Source: Gemmatimonadaceae bacterium (GTDB taxonomy: Bacteria; Gemmatimonadota; Gemmatimonadetes; Gemmatimonadales; Gemmatimonadaceae). Taken from it: a stretch of DNA of 13,940 bases. The notes under the pieces were generated by a model that saw only the letters and a program-made list of their open reading frames with translations, had not been told where the DNA came from and searched no databases. The stretch lies in contig JANYKY010000153.1 in the NCBI GenBank assembly GCA_025357975.1, positions 1 to 13,940 on the forward strand, given 5' to 3'. Of the stretch, positions 1 to 7,650 are shown one piece after another (positions within the stretch are counted from its first letter, which is position 1; every line of letters starts with the position of its first letter). A program made the position numbers and the translations under genes.

Positions 1-204
1 ATCACGCCGGGCTCGACGATGAGCACCGGCGGGACGTCCAGGACGCCTTCATGAAAGAACGGATCCGCGCAATCGTCGCAACAAACGCATTCGGGATGGG
101 AATCGACAAGCCGAATGCGTTTGTTGCGACGATTGCGCGGATCCGTTCTTTCATGAAGGCGTCCTGGACGTCCCGCCGGTGCTCATCGTCGAGCCCGGCG
201 TGAT
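1..204. repeat. 94-bp perfect inverted repeat with 16-nt spacer (probable fold-back artefact)
   Basis: Positions 1-94 are the exact reverse complement of 111-204, with 95-110 as spacer. The left arm may continue beyond the window edge. Both arms encode the same part of RecQ, about residues 272-303. Read on the plus strand, 3-110 gives HAGLDDEH... through ATNAFGMGIDK, which is the normal RecQ motif V continuation. Read on the minus strand, the gene goes wrong just after ATNAF. The spacer is therefore genuine recQ sequence in the opposite orientation, joined at CCG, which may be microhomology (K-P codons AAG CCG against the repeat start CCGAATG). This is the signature of an inverted chimera from amplification, library preparation or assembly at a contig end, rather than a biological palindrome. 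Confidence 0.95.
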
Positions 205-1021
205 ATCCAGCCGATGCAATTCCGCGCTGTTCCAGTAGAAAGCCGATGCGGTCCACCGATTTGCGAGTTGACGCATAAACGATGGCGAGTCCTTCATATC
301 GCTCCAGCGTCTCGACCAGGAGATTGTCTTTTTCTTCGTCGTTCCGGGCCGCTAGAACATTGTATGCGAGATTGGTCCGATCGAACCCGGTGATGATGGT
401 GCGCGGCTTAGTCAGCGCCAGCTGGCGGCAGATATCTTCCCGCACTTCCGGCGTTGCCGTTGCGGTGAGGGCGACTGTCGGCGGGTCACCAAGAATTTTC
501 CTGGCCTTCGCGACTCGCAGGTAACTGGGCCGAAAGTCGTGGCCCCATTGGCTTATACAATGCGCTTCGTCCACGGCCAGGAGGCTCACCCCCATCTCTC
601 CAAGCCGGCTCGCAACATTTCCAAAATCGAATCGCTCGGGGGCAAGATAAAGCAGCTTGATCTCGCCCCGAGCGGCCTTCGAAAGTCGGTCGCTCACCTG
701 CGCGGAGGTGAGCGTACTGTTGATGAATGCAGCGGGAAGATCTCTCGCTTCCAATGCGTCCACTTGATCCTTCATCAACGAAATCAACGGTGAGACGACC
801 ACCGTCAAACCAGGCAGAATCAAGGCAGGGATCTGGAAGCAGACCGATTTGCCGCCGCCAGTTGGAAGAACAACGAGAGTATCGCTGCCCTCGAGGACGG
901 ACTGAATTGCGGCTTCCTGACCGGGACGAAACTCGTCGTAGCCGAAAGAAGTTCTAAGCGCTGCGCGTGCCTGCTCCATCGAGGGTCGGGGCATGGCGGG
1001 ATTATCAACGGGATTCGGCAT
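2..1021 (-). CDS. recQ: ATP-dependent DNA helicase RecQ, N-terminal part, 3' end lost in a fold-back
   Basis: Superfamily 2 3'-5' DNA helicase of recombination and fork repair. Visible motifs: motif 0 FRPGQ (residues 31-35), Walker A LPTGGGKS (52-59), DEAH with the aromatic-rich loop (DEAHCISQWGHDFRPSY, 151-167), motif III TATAT (186-190), and the start of the second RecA domain, with STRKS near 251 and YHAGLDDEHR near 273-282. Residues 1-303 are normal. From 112 leftwards the minus-strand reading is not RecQ and stops at 2-4 only because of the inverted repeat. The rest of helicase domain 2, the RQC zinc/winged-helix region and any HRDC domain (a full RecQ is about 500-700 residues) are missing. 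ATG at 1019-1021 is used; in-frame ATGs at codons 10 and 15 are alternatives, and no start has a strong Shine-Dalgarno. It follows the GT9 gene by 15 nt, so it is probably co-transcribed. Confidence 0.93.
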   Translation of the reverse strand: MPNPVDNPAMPRPSMEQARAALRTSFGYDEFRPGQEAAIQSVLEGSDTLVVLPTGGGKSVCFQIPALILPGLTVVVSPLISLMKDQVDALEARDLPAAFINSTLTSAQVSDRLSKAARGEIKLLYLAPERFDFGNVASRLGEMGVSLLAVDEAHCISQWGHDFRPSYLRVAKARKILGDPPTVALTATATPEVREDICRQLALTKPRTIITGFDRTNLAYNVLAARNDEEKDNLLVETLERYEGLAIVYASTRKSVDRIGFLLEQRGIASAGYHAGLDDEHRRDVQDAFMKERIRAIVATNAFGLSIPIPNAFVATIARIRSFMKASWTSRRCSSSSPA

Positions 1022-1036
1022 TTCTACGGTATCAAT

Positions 1037-2095
1037 CTACAACGCGAGATCGCGTCTTTGCGCCGCTCCGTGTTGCGTGACCGCCCGATCTATCCGCTCG
1101 ATCACTTCGGCGGATTGAATTGTGGGCATCACGTCCCACCGTGGCGTTCTATTGGAAGAGTCGGGGCTTGCACCGGCCTCGGTGTAGTGATCGACCCAAA
1201 GGTCAGAGTATTTACGCCAGGGGCCAACGCGCCAGGGATTGGTGTGGCCATAAATACCTACAACCGGGACGTCCATCGCGCGAGCAATGTGGACCGGGCC
1301 GGTATCCGGCGCGATCAATAGACTGCTCCCACTGATGATCCCGGCAAGCCGTCTAACCGAATCTCCCATTGCCCATTCGATGTCGGCCGATGAACGCTCC
1401 ACGATTTCTCGCCCAATCGTCTGCTCACGTAGTCCCGGTCCCCCTGCGATCACTACTTTGTAGCCGAACCGCGAGGCCAGCGCGTCCACGACTTCGACCC
1501 ATCGGTCTGAGAGCCAGTCTTTTTTTACCGACGCGCTTGCAGGAATGACGGTCGCTACTGGCTGTCCCGCAAAGCGGTCAAAAAATGCAGCACGCGCGTT
1601 TATTTCGTCGGTGGAAAAATTTATTCGCCAATCCGGCTCGCCCAACGGGATTTCGAGATGATCCGCGAACTCCCGAAACATGTCGGCCGTGTGTGCCCAA
1701 GGCTTGTTCGGAAGGTATTCATTGGAAGCACGCGACACACCGTCGAATGATCTGCGCGCGTCGAAGCCAATGCGACGCGGCGCGCGTGCGATGAGTGTCG
1801 GCCACGCGCTCTTGAGATAAACATTGAAGTTGAGCGTCAGGTCAGGCCGCGGCACTGTCCGGAGATCGGCGCGTAGTTTCAGTAAGCCTGCAGCTCCATC
1901 CTTGCGGTTGAATAAGATGACGCGATCGATGGCCGGATGCCCAACAAGAATCTCTGAAGGCATGGGCTCGACGACCCATGTGATGTGCGTGTCGCTATGG
2001 GCATTCCGGATTGCGTTTACGACAGGCAGCCCATGTATGACATCCCCCAGCCCGGATAACAAAACAATTCGAATGCTACGCGGGGCATTTTTCAA
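1037..2095 (-). CDS. Glycosyltransferase family 9 (ADP-heptose:LPS heptosyltransferase-like)
   Basis: Likely transfers a heptose or related sugar from a nucleotide donor to lipopolysaccharide core or another surface glycan at the cytoplasmic face of the inner membrane. It has the GT9 hallmarks. The N-terminal Rossmann domain opens with IVLLSGLGDVIHGLPVV (SGLGD at residues 14-18 from the proposed start). The C-terminal domain has KKDW (191-194), IAPDTGPVHIARAM (DTG at 264-266) and GIYGHTNPWR. At about 352 residues it matches the family. The open frame runs upstream to an ATG at 2188, but that start would overlap the preceding gene by 83 nt and add unconserved residues. The chosen start is TTG at 2093-2095, 10 nt after the upstream TAG. 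No clear ribosome-binding site is seen, so the start is uncertain. The donor and acceptor sugars cannot be read from the sequence. Confidence 0.85.
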   Translation of the reverse strand: MKNAPRSIRIVLLSGLGDVIHGLPVVNAIRNAHSDTHITWVVEPMPSEILVGHPAIDRVILFNRKDGAAGLLKLRADLRTVPRPDLTLNFNVYLKSAWPTLIARAPRRIGFDARRSFDGVSRASNEYLPNKPWAHTADMFREFADHLEIPLGEPDWRINFSTDEINARAAFFDRFAGQPVATVIPASASVKKDWLSDRWVEVVDALASRFGYKVVIAGGPGLREQTIGREIVERSSADIEWAMGDSVRRLAGIISGSSLLIAPDTGPVHIARAMDVPVVGIYGHTNPWRVGPWRKYSDLWVDHYTEAGASPDSSNRTPRWDVMPTIQSAEVIERIDRAVTQHGAAQRRDLAL

Positions 2096-2105
2096 CGGGA
2101 CGATG

Positions 2106-2969
2106 CTACAACGACGAAAGAAATTTGCGATACCGTTCTGCAATTCGGCTGATGTGGTACGGCCTCGCGGCTTCGTAGCACACATCACCCATCGCCTGGC
2201 GGAGCGGCTGGTTTTCGCCGAGCCACTTGATCATCCGGACGAAATCGTCTGGCGTGTACGCGTAGAGAACTGTCTCTCCGTGCTTACCATGTTCCAGATA
2301 ACCGCTCTCGGGCGTGAGCACAGAAGGAATGCCGAAGCTCATGAAATTCGTAAGCTTGTTCGCACAATTGAATCGCAGCTTGTCTCGATCCATTCTGTAC
2401 GTGAAGCCAATGTCAGTCGCAAGATAGGTGCTGATTAACTGATCGAAACCTCCTTCGCCTTTTCTCGAGATGTTGCTGACGAAGCGGTAACCCGTTTTTT
2501 TCGCGAGACGAGAATTTTGCGGCCAGTGATCCGGCGTGGATATGAATCCGAGAGTCGGTTCGCCAGCGCGTTGCGGGATGCGAAGATTCTGGAAATTGCA
2601 GTGATGATGCGGAATCTCAACGGCCACATTGCCGAAGGTCAGGTTGAGGTAGATGGACTGCGTCAGGTTTGCGGCGATGAACGCGTTGACGAAACCAGCT
2701 GCCCGCCTTGTCGTGCGCTCCGAATAATTGTCGAGAATATCCATCACTTGTTTGACCCCCGCATGCCTGACCGCACCGAGTATGTCCGCGTCCGGGATTC
2801 GCTTTACATAGATGACCACGTCGTATTTGGCGGCGACTGCGATGGAGAGCTCCGGAAGCGACACCGAATCGCAGCCGAGCTCCTTCGCGATCTGCCGCCC
2901 CCGAATCTCCGCCGTGTCCAGTCCGGCACGCTTGTAGACAAAAAGTGTCCTCGGCATGCGTTCACTCAT
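2106..2969 (-). CDS. Divergent GT-B type glycosyltransferase (hypothetical surface-glycan enzyme)
   Basis: A 287-residue protein of no family I can name firmly. The second half resembles the nucleotide-sugar-binding domain of GT-B enzymes: LRFNCANKLTNFMSFGIPSV (198-217), then TPESGYLEHG (219-228), then a stretch like the 'fetch and clamp' region of GT4 enzymes (YTPDDFVRMIKWL). The usual EX7E motif is replaced by this NKLTNFMSFGIPS form, seen in glycosyltransferases acting late in polysaccharide assembly. The N-terminal half is short. A His-rich stretch IPHHHCN (119-125) sits near the expected domain boundary. The ATG at 2967-2969 has GAGG about 9 nt upstream; ATG at codon 5 is an alternative. 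It starts 11 nt after the GT4 gene, and its position between GT4 and GT9 genes supports a role in glycan synthesis. The sugar specificity is unknown. Confidence 0.65.
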   Translation of the reverse strand: MSERMPRTLFVYKRAGLDTAEIRGRQIAKELGCDSVSLPELSIAVAAKYDVVIYVKRIPDADILGAVRHAGVKQVMDILDNYSERTTRRAAGFVNAFIAANLTQSIYLNLTFGNVAVEIPHHHCNFQNLRIPQRAGEPTLGFISTPDHWPQNSRLAKKTGYRFVSNISRKGEGGFDQLISTYLATDIGFTYRMDRDKLRFNCANKLTNFMSFGIPSVLTPESGYLEHGKHGETVLYAYTPDDFVRMIKWLGENQPLRQAMGDVCYEAARPYHISRIAERYRKFLSSL

Positions 2970-2980
2970 TCAGTCACGCC

Positions 2981-4069
2981 TCATGTTGCAACGCGCATTC
3001 CGGCGAGTGCCGATTCCCACCCGTCGAGCATGCCCTCGACTGAGAAGTCCAGCTCTGCGCGCAAACGAGCTGCCCTAGCAAGCGCTTTCAGTCTTGTCGA
3101 GTCCTTCAGTAAGGCCTGAATGTCGCGCACGAGCTCGTCCTCGGAAAATCCAGAAATAATCCCGGCTTCAGGTCTCGTTGCGGTCGCAATCAACGAATCT
3201 GCTGCACCACTCACTGGCGTGCTGACGACTGGCAAGCCAAACGCCATCGCCTCCAGCATCGCGTTCGAGAGGCCTTCCTTGTCAGAGGTCACGACAAAGA
3301 GATCGATTGCCTGGAGTACGTCACCCTTGTCCTCACGGTGTCCCAGAAAATGCACGCGCGACGCGATTCCGAGCGCTGCCACGAGCTGCGAGAGATTGCT
3401 CCTCTCTTGACCATTACCCGCGATGATGCAGTGGGTGTCATCGGGAAGTCGAGCTACAACTCTCAACAACTTATCGAGTCGTTTCTGTGTCGCCAATCGC
3501 GCAACTGTGCCGACCACGTGCGCATCCTGGCTGATGCCAAGGCTCCTGCGCAACGTGCCGTCAGCTGCAAGACGTGGCGGAGCCACAACGCCGTTGTGAA
3601 CGAGGCGAACCCGGTTCGGACCAAATCCATCGAGCGTTGCAAATGGCTCGATCATTCTTGCCGAATTCACTACGACTCCGTCGGTCCACCTTGTCAGCGC
3701 GATCCGATATTTCGTGCTTCGCGGAGTGTCGCTTTCCAAGCCAACGCGCGCAATGACGGTGGCCACTCCGTTGGCCTTCGCGGCCCACGAAGCCATGAAA
3801 AGCTTCTTCCAGGTGCCAACGATCAACGCATCGGCCCCAAACTCGCGAAGCGCTGATCCAAACGGTCGCGCACTCAGAAACGACACGTCGCCTCCGAGCA
3901 CAGAGGTTCGTGCCGGTACACCTGCGTTGTGGGCATAGTCAACAACACGCTTGTCGTTGCAGAGCATCACCACATCATGCCCCCGCGATTGCAATGCCGA
4001 CATCAGCAACGTCGTCGCGCGCTCGGCCCCGCCAAGAATGCGGGCGCCATTGTGCGCCGCGATTCGCAT
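2981..4069 (-). CDS. Glycosyltransferase family 4 protein
   Basis: A retaining GT-B glycosyltransferase of 362 residues, complete for the family. The N-terminal acceptor domain begins RIAAHNGARILGGAERATT, with the glycine-rich loop LGGAER at 12-17. The C-terminal donor domain has VGTVARLATQKRLDKLL (186-202), the IIAGNG strand (215-220) and the EX7E motif EGLSNAMLEAM (E265 and E273) followed by FGLPVVST. No membrane segment is visible, so it probably acts at the inner face of the membrane. ATG at 4067-4069 overlaps the epimerase stop by one base (TGATG), and there is no separate Shine-Dalgarno, so it is probably translated by coupling. With the epimerase upstream and two more glycosyltransferases downstream, it belongs to a surface-polysaccharide or LPS-core cluster. 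The sugar specificity cannot be read. Confidence 0.88.
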   Translation of the reverse strand: MRIAAHNGARILGGAERATTLLMSALQSRGHDVVMLCNDKRVVDYAHNAGVPARTSVLGGDVSFLSARPFGSALREFGADALIVGTWKKLFMASWAAKANGVATVIARVGLESDTPRSTKYRIALTRWTDGVVVNSARMIEPFATLDGFGPNRVRLVHNGVVAPPRLAADGTLRRSLGISQDAHVVGTVARLATQKRLDKLLRVVARLPDDTHCIIAGNGQERSNLSQLVAALGIASRVHFLGHREDKGDVLQAIDLFVVTSDKEGLSNAMLEAMAFGLPVVSTPVSGAADSLIATATRPEAGIISGFSEDELVRDIQALLKDSTRLKALARAARLRAELDFSVEGMLDGWESALAGMRVAT

Positions 4070-5037
4070 CAGGTTAAGGGCTGGACTTTAAACCATTCGA
4101 TGAAACGGTGAATTCCTTCCACCATCGACGTGCATGGATCGTAGCCAATGAGGGCACGCGCCTTATCGATGCTTGCGAACGTCCGATCAACGTCGCCCGG
4201 CTGGGAACCCAGGTGCTCGAGTTTCGCTTCCACCTTCAGCTCGGCCGATAGCATCTCGACGAGCCGGGAAAGTGAAGTCGTCGTATTCTCGCCAAGGTTG
4301 ACGGTCTCGAAAGCACCCGCATCGGCGGCTACCGCCCAATCGAGTGCCCCTTCGATTCCATGAACGATGTCAGCCACGTATGTGTAGTCACGCTCCGTGG
4401 ATCCGTCTCCATAGAAGGGGATGCTGCGGCCTGCAGACATCAGCCTGGCGAACTTGTGAATTGCAAGATCAGGGCGCTGTCGAGGTCCGTAGACTGTGAA
4501 AAGGCGCAGGCAGATGACGCTCAAACCGTACAAGTGCGCGTATACGTGGCAGAGCAGCTCTCCTGCCCTTTTCGTTGCGGCATATGGAGAGATTGGAGTC
4601 GCCGCGGGAAGTTCTTCGGAAAACGGCACCGGCGCATTGTCACCGTAAACGCTCGAGCTGGAAGCCATGACGAAGGGACGAATCCCACGGCGATTGGCAA
4701 ATTCGAGAATCGACACAGTGCCTTCAACATTCGTCCGTACATAACCTGCGGGGTTCTCGAGCGAAGGCCGAACGCCCGCCCGAGCCGCAAGATGAATTAC
4801 CGCATCGATTGTGTCATCGCCCGCAGCCGCATCGATCGCATCCGGATCGGCGATATCTGCTTGAACGAAGCGGGCCAGTCCTGAGGCGAGCACGCCCGCA
4901 ATGTTGCGACGCTTTATTGCCGGATCGTAAAACGGCTCAAGCGAATCGACGATGACCACTTCACTCCCACGGGCAGTCAGCCTGTCGCAGACATGGCTTC
5001 CAATGAACCCCGCCCCGCCAGTCACCAAGACTCTCAC
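4069..5037 (-). CDS. NAD-dependent epimerase, UDP-glucuronate 4-epimerase-like (extended SDR)
   Basis: A nucleotide-sugar epimerase, probably UDP-glucuronate to UDP-galacturonate or a close substrate, supplying the adjacent glycosyltransferases. Numbering from GTG 5037: NAD-binding TGGAGFIGSH (6-15); the 'FYDPAIKRRN' segment near 36-45 typical of UDP-glucuronate epimerases; HLAARAGVRPSLENP (82-96); catalytic SSS (127-129) and YAATK (Y152, K156); LFTVYGPRQRPDLAIHKF (179-196); GDGSTERDYTYV. The 322 residues fit the family. The open frame extends to 5136, but the extra 33 codons overlap the U32 gene. GTG at 5035-5037 sits one base after the U32 stop and has GGGGAG six bases upstream, which decides the start. 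GalE-type or dTDP-glucose 4,6-dehydratase-like activity is the alternative. Confidence 0.88.
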   Translation of the reverse strand: MRVLVTGGAGFIGSHVCDRLTARGSEVVIVDSLEPFYDPAIKRRNIAGVLASGLARFVQADIADPDAIDAAAGDDTIDAVIHLAARAGVRPSLENPAGYVRTNVEGTVSILEFANRRGIRPFVMASSSSVYGDNAPVPFSEELPAATPISPYAATKRAGELLCHVYAHLYGLSVICLRLFTVYGPRQRPDLAIHKFARLMSAGRSIPFYGDGSTERDYTYVADIVHGIEGALDWAVAADAGAFETVNLGENTTTSLSRLVEMLSAELKVEAKLEHLGSQPGDVDRTFASIDKARALIGYDPCTSMVEGIHRFIEWFKVQPLT

Positions 5038-5038
5038 C

Positions 5039-7618
5039 TCAAACTCCCCGTGCGAAGTGACCGCGTGTAAACTCGCCGCCAACCAAATCGCGTGGCGAAT
5101 AAGCTGCCCTTGCTTCGCCTTTTTCAAGACTATCAAGCAGGTTGCGATAGCTGGTGGTGACCGCTGCTATGTCGTCAGACCGCGTGTTGAACAACAACCG
5201 GAAATTGCGGATGCCACCACGCCACAACCGCGGAATGAATTCCGACGCCTCGATTGGTCGCGAATGCAAAAGGCGATTACGGCACGCGCTGTCCGTTGCA
5301 ACGGCGAACGCATATCCTGCCGGATCTATGATCTCGACATCGTTGTGATCGCGAACGCAAAGATCACGACACGTCGTAGCCTCACGATTGAAAGCCGCAG
5401 ACAACACGCAATGCTCCAGCGTCATTCCTTCAGGGCGGCCATAGACGAGCGCGTCAAACCCGCGGCCGGTCCATGGAGCCGACACCGCAAGCATCTCATC
5501 AGTAGTGAGCTCGACTGACAGAACAATTCGCGAAGCCCCCAGCGCAAATATTTCCGCCGCCGTGTGCTGGTTGAAGCAGTTCACCGCGTAGTCGGCGATG
5601 ACGCCGCGCCCTTGCGCCGCGAGTTCCGCGGCCAATCCTAAATGTCCAGTGGACACAGGGAGAGGCAGATCGAGCCACTTCGCCAGGGAACGGCGATCTG
5701 CAGGCCGGACGATGCTGGGTAATCGAAGGTTGAGCCGTACTCCTTGCTCCTCAAGGTCGCGAGCAAGCGTACGAACACGGTTCGCGGGCGGCGCGGGATG
5801 GCGCAGGAAAGGATCGATGGAGATGTCGGTTGCACCTGCAGCGGCCGCAACGCGAGCGTCTTCGGGAGTAAATGTCTCCGCCACCAGGCGAAAGCCGGAA
5901 TCGTCTTCCGTTGCGCGCGCTGCGACGTTGCTGACAGCAAGTGCAATTCGGTTTGAGCGCTCGTGACTCTTCACCTCGTCCGCCCACACCGCGCGTTCTG
6001 CAAGAGTCTCGCTCGCTTTTTGCCGCATCCGGTTAAGCTCGCTGACCGGAATGAAGAGCTGATCTCCAAGCGCCGAGACATCGATGGCGCGAAGAGAGAA
6101 GCGCGTTTCGCCCAGGCGCCCGAGTTGGTCGCGAAGCTGCCGCTCGTCGAGCGCGCGTTTTTGCGCCGGCAGCAGGGCCATGTCGCTGCGAACTGTCACA
6201 GAATCGTTGGCACTCGCAAACACGAGCTTGAGTGGACTTCCGGCCGCGCCAAAAACACGTACGTCGAGCTGTGCGCGACTTCTGTCGCCAGGAAGCGCGA
6301 CTTCGCCAAAGCTCGCGCGCGCCGACTCCATCAACGCCGCATGAAAACTGCGCACCACTTTCGACCCGTCGACGACGCGCTTGTACGTCCTTATTGCCTG
6401 CCGATTACCTTCTCCGCCGGGGATGCTCCTGATTCGATCGATCGTGAAACCAACCGTCTCGACGCCTGAATCTGCCGGCGGCTCAAACGCGACACCGTCG
6501 CCAAGGACAAGCGGGGTCGAAACTTCAACGATGATTTCCGAACCTTCGGTGCCGAGTACTGCGCCGAGCTCTCTGCCGCGATTGTCGGGATGCGAGCGCG
6601 TGACGTAATCGCGGCCCGATCTTCCCTTGTACATCCCTGGCGTAAATCCGCGGCTGAAAATCTGAACGAGCTCCTCGACCTGAGCGGCTGGCATCGCGGA
6701 TCGATCGCCGAGCGCAACCCTGTCGAGCGCATCACGATAATTGCGCGTCACGACTGCAACATATTCAGGCTTCTTTTTTCGGCCCTCGACCTTGAGGCAG
6801 CCAATGCCGAGCTCGGCCAGATCCGCAAGGCTTTCATGAGCGCCGAGGTCGCGGGCAGAGATCAGGTAACCCGTATCGAGCGTTTCGTTGGTGGCGATGT
6901 TTCTGAGTGTGTAATCCTTCCGACACGATTGCGCACACGAGCCTCGGTTTGCACTTCGCTCCGAAATCATGCCCGACATATAGCATTGCCCCGAGTACGA
7001 AATACACAGGGCGCCGTGGATGAACGTTTCCAGCCCCAGCTCGGGAACTGCGTTGTGGATTTCGCGAATGTCTTCGAGCGTGTTCTCTCGCGCGAGAACT
7101 ACGCGGTTCACGCCGAGCTTGTGCATCACTGCCGCGCCGGCGGCATCATGCACAGTCATCTGCGTTGAGCCGTGAATCTCGAACCCGGGATACACGGCCT
7201 GTATCAATCGCACGATTCCAATGTCCTGTACAATCGCTGCGTCGACACCCCGGTCGATGGCTTCTCCGAGGAAAGCGATCGCCTGCTCAAGCTCCGACGG
7301 CTTGACGAGCGTATTCAGCGTCAGGTAGATGCGGGCACCACGAGAGTGTGCGAGGCGACAAGCAACTTCGACCTCGTCGAGGTTCAGCTGCGCGCCTTCG
7401 TCGCGAGCATTGAACCTTTCCGCGCCGAGATACACGGCGTCCGCGCCGTTTGCGACTGCAGCGCGGACGGCGTCGAGCGAGCCCGCAGGGGCAAGCAATT
7501 CAGGGATGTGGTTCTTTGGCGGCACGTTTGAATCTAGCGACGGCGACCCCCGGCACGCCTGCTTCGCTCTATGATAATTGCCTGGTATGATAGGTCTGCC
7601 TTTCCTCAGCGCCTGCAC
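5039..7618 (-). CDS. Long U32-family protein (RlhA/TrhP-like, DUF3656-type), tRNA/rRNA hydroxylation candidate
   Basis: The U32 'peptidase' name is historical. Characterised relatives such as RlhA and TrhP hydroxylate pyrimidines in 23S rRNA or tRNA, using prephenate-linked chemistry and an Fe-S cluster. The N-terminal barrel shows PELLAPAGSLDAVRAAVANG (39-58), GADAVYLGAERFNAR (58-72) and the core HGALCISYSGQC...RGSCAQSCR, with C205, C212, C228 and C232 as probable cluster ligands. A middle region (about 300-560) matches the DUF3656-like insert of RlhA. A second barrel-like region (about 570-850) carries further cysteines (TTCRDLC). At 859 residues it is longer than RlhA, about 650. GTG 7618 is the longest start, but the first 36 residues look unconserved. 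GTG at 7525 is an alternative; neither has a good Shine-Dalgarno. It is the first gene of the left block, downstream of the candidate structured RNA. Confidence 0.85.
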   Translation of the reverse strand: MQALRKGRPIIPGNYHRAKQACRGSPSLDSNVPPKNHIPELLAPAGSLDAVRAAVANGADAVYLGAERFNARDEGAQLNLDEVEVACRLAHSRGARIYLTLNTLVKPSELEQAIAFLGEAIDRGVDAAIVQDIGIVRLIQAVYPGFEIHGSTQMTVHDAAGAAVMHKLGVNRVVLARENTLEDIREIHNAVPELGLETFIHGALCISYSGQCYMSGMISERSANRGSCAQSCRKDYTLRNIATNETLDTGYLISARDLGAHESLADLAELGIGCLKVEGRKKKPEYVAVVTRNYRDALDRVALGDRSAMPAAQVEELVQIFSRGFTPGMYKGRSGRDYVTRSHPDNRGRELGAVLGTEGSEIIVEVSTPLVLGDGVAFEPPADSGVETVGFTIDRIRSIPGGEGNRQAIRTYKRVVDGSKVVRSFHAALMESARASFGEVALPGDRSRAQLDVRVFGAAGSPLKLVFASANDSVTVRSDMALLPAQKRALDERQLRDQLGRLGETRFSLRAIDVSALGDQLFIPVSELNRMRQKASETLAERAVWADEVKSHERSNRIALAVSNVAARATEDDSGFRLVAETFTPEDARVAAAAGATDISIDPFLRHPAPPANRVRTLARDLEEQGVRLNLRLPSIVRPADRRSLAKWLDLPLPVSTGHLGLAAELAAQGRGVIADYAVNCFNQHTAAEIFALGASRIVLSVELTTDEMLAVSAPWTGRGFDALVYGRPEGMTLEHCVLSAAFNREATTCRDLCVRDHNDVEIIDPAGYAFAVATDSACRNRLLHSRPIEASEFIPRLWRGGIRNFRLLFNTRSDDIAAVTTSYRNLLDSLEKGEARAAYSPRDLVGGEFTRGHFARGV
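5044..5049 (-). promoter_or_regulatory. Shine-Dalgarno GGGGAG fixing the epimerase GTG start
   Basis: On the minus strand GGGGAG is followed by the six bases TTTGAG and then GTG (5037-5035). It lies within the last codons of the U32 gene, and the U32 stop TGA (5041-5039) lies between it and the GTG. This indicates coupled re-initiation and argues against the longer open frame starting at 5136. Confidence 0.6.
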
Positions 7619-7650
7619 TTCCTAGACGCGGATTGGGCGGATTCCGGGCA

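Noticed and set aside
1824..2438. Plus-strand open frame of 204 codons over the GT9/glycosyltransferase junction
   Set aside because: Antisense to two conserved glycosyltransferases, with no protein family features of its own.
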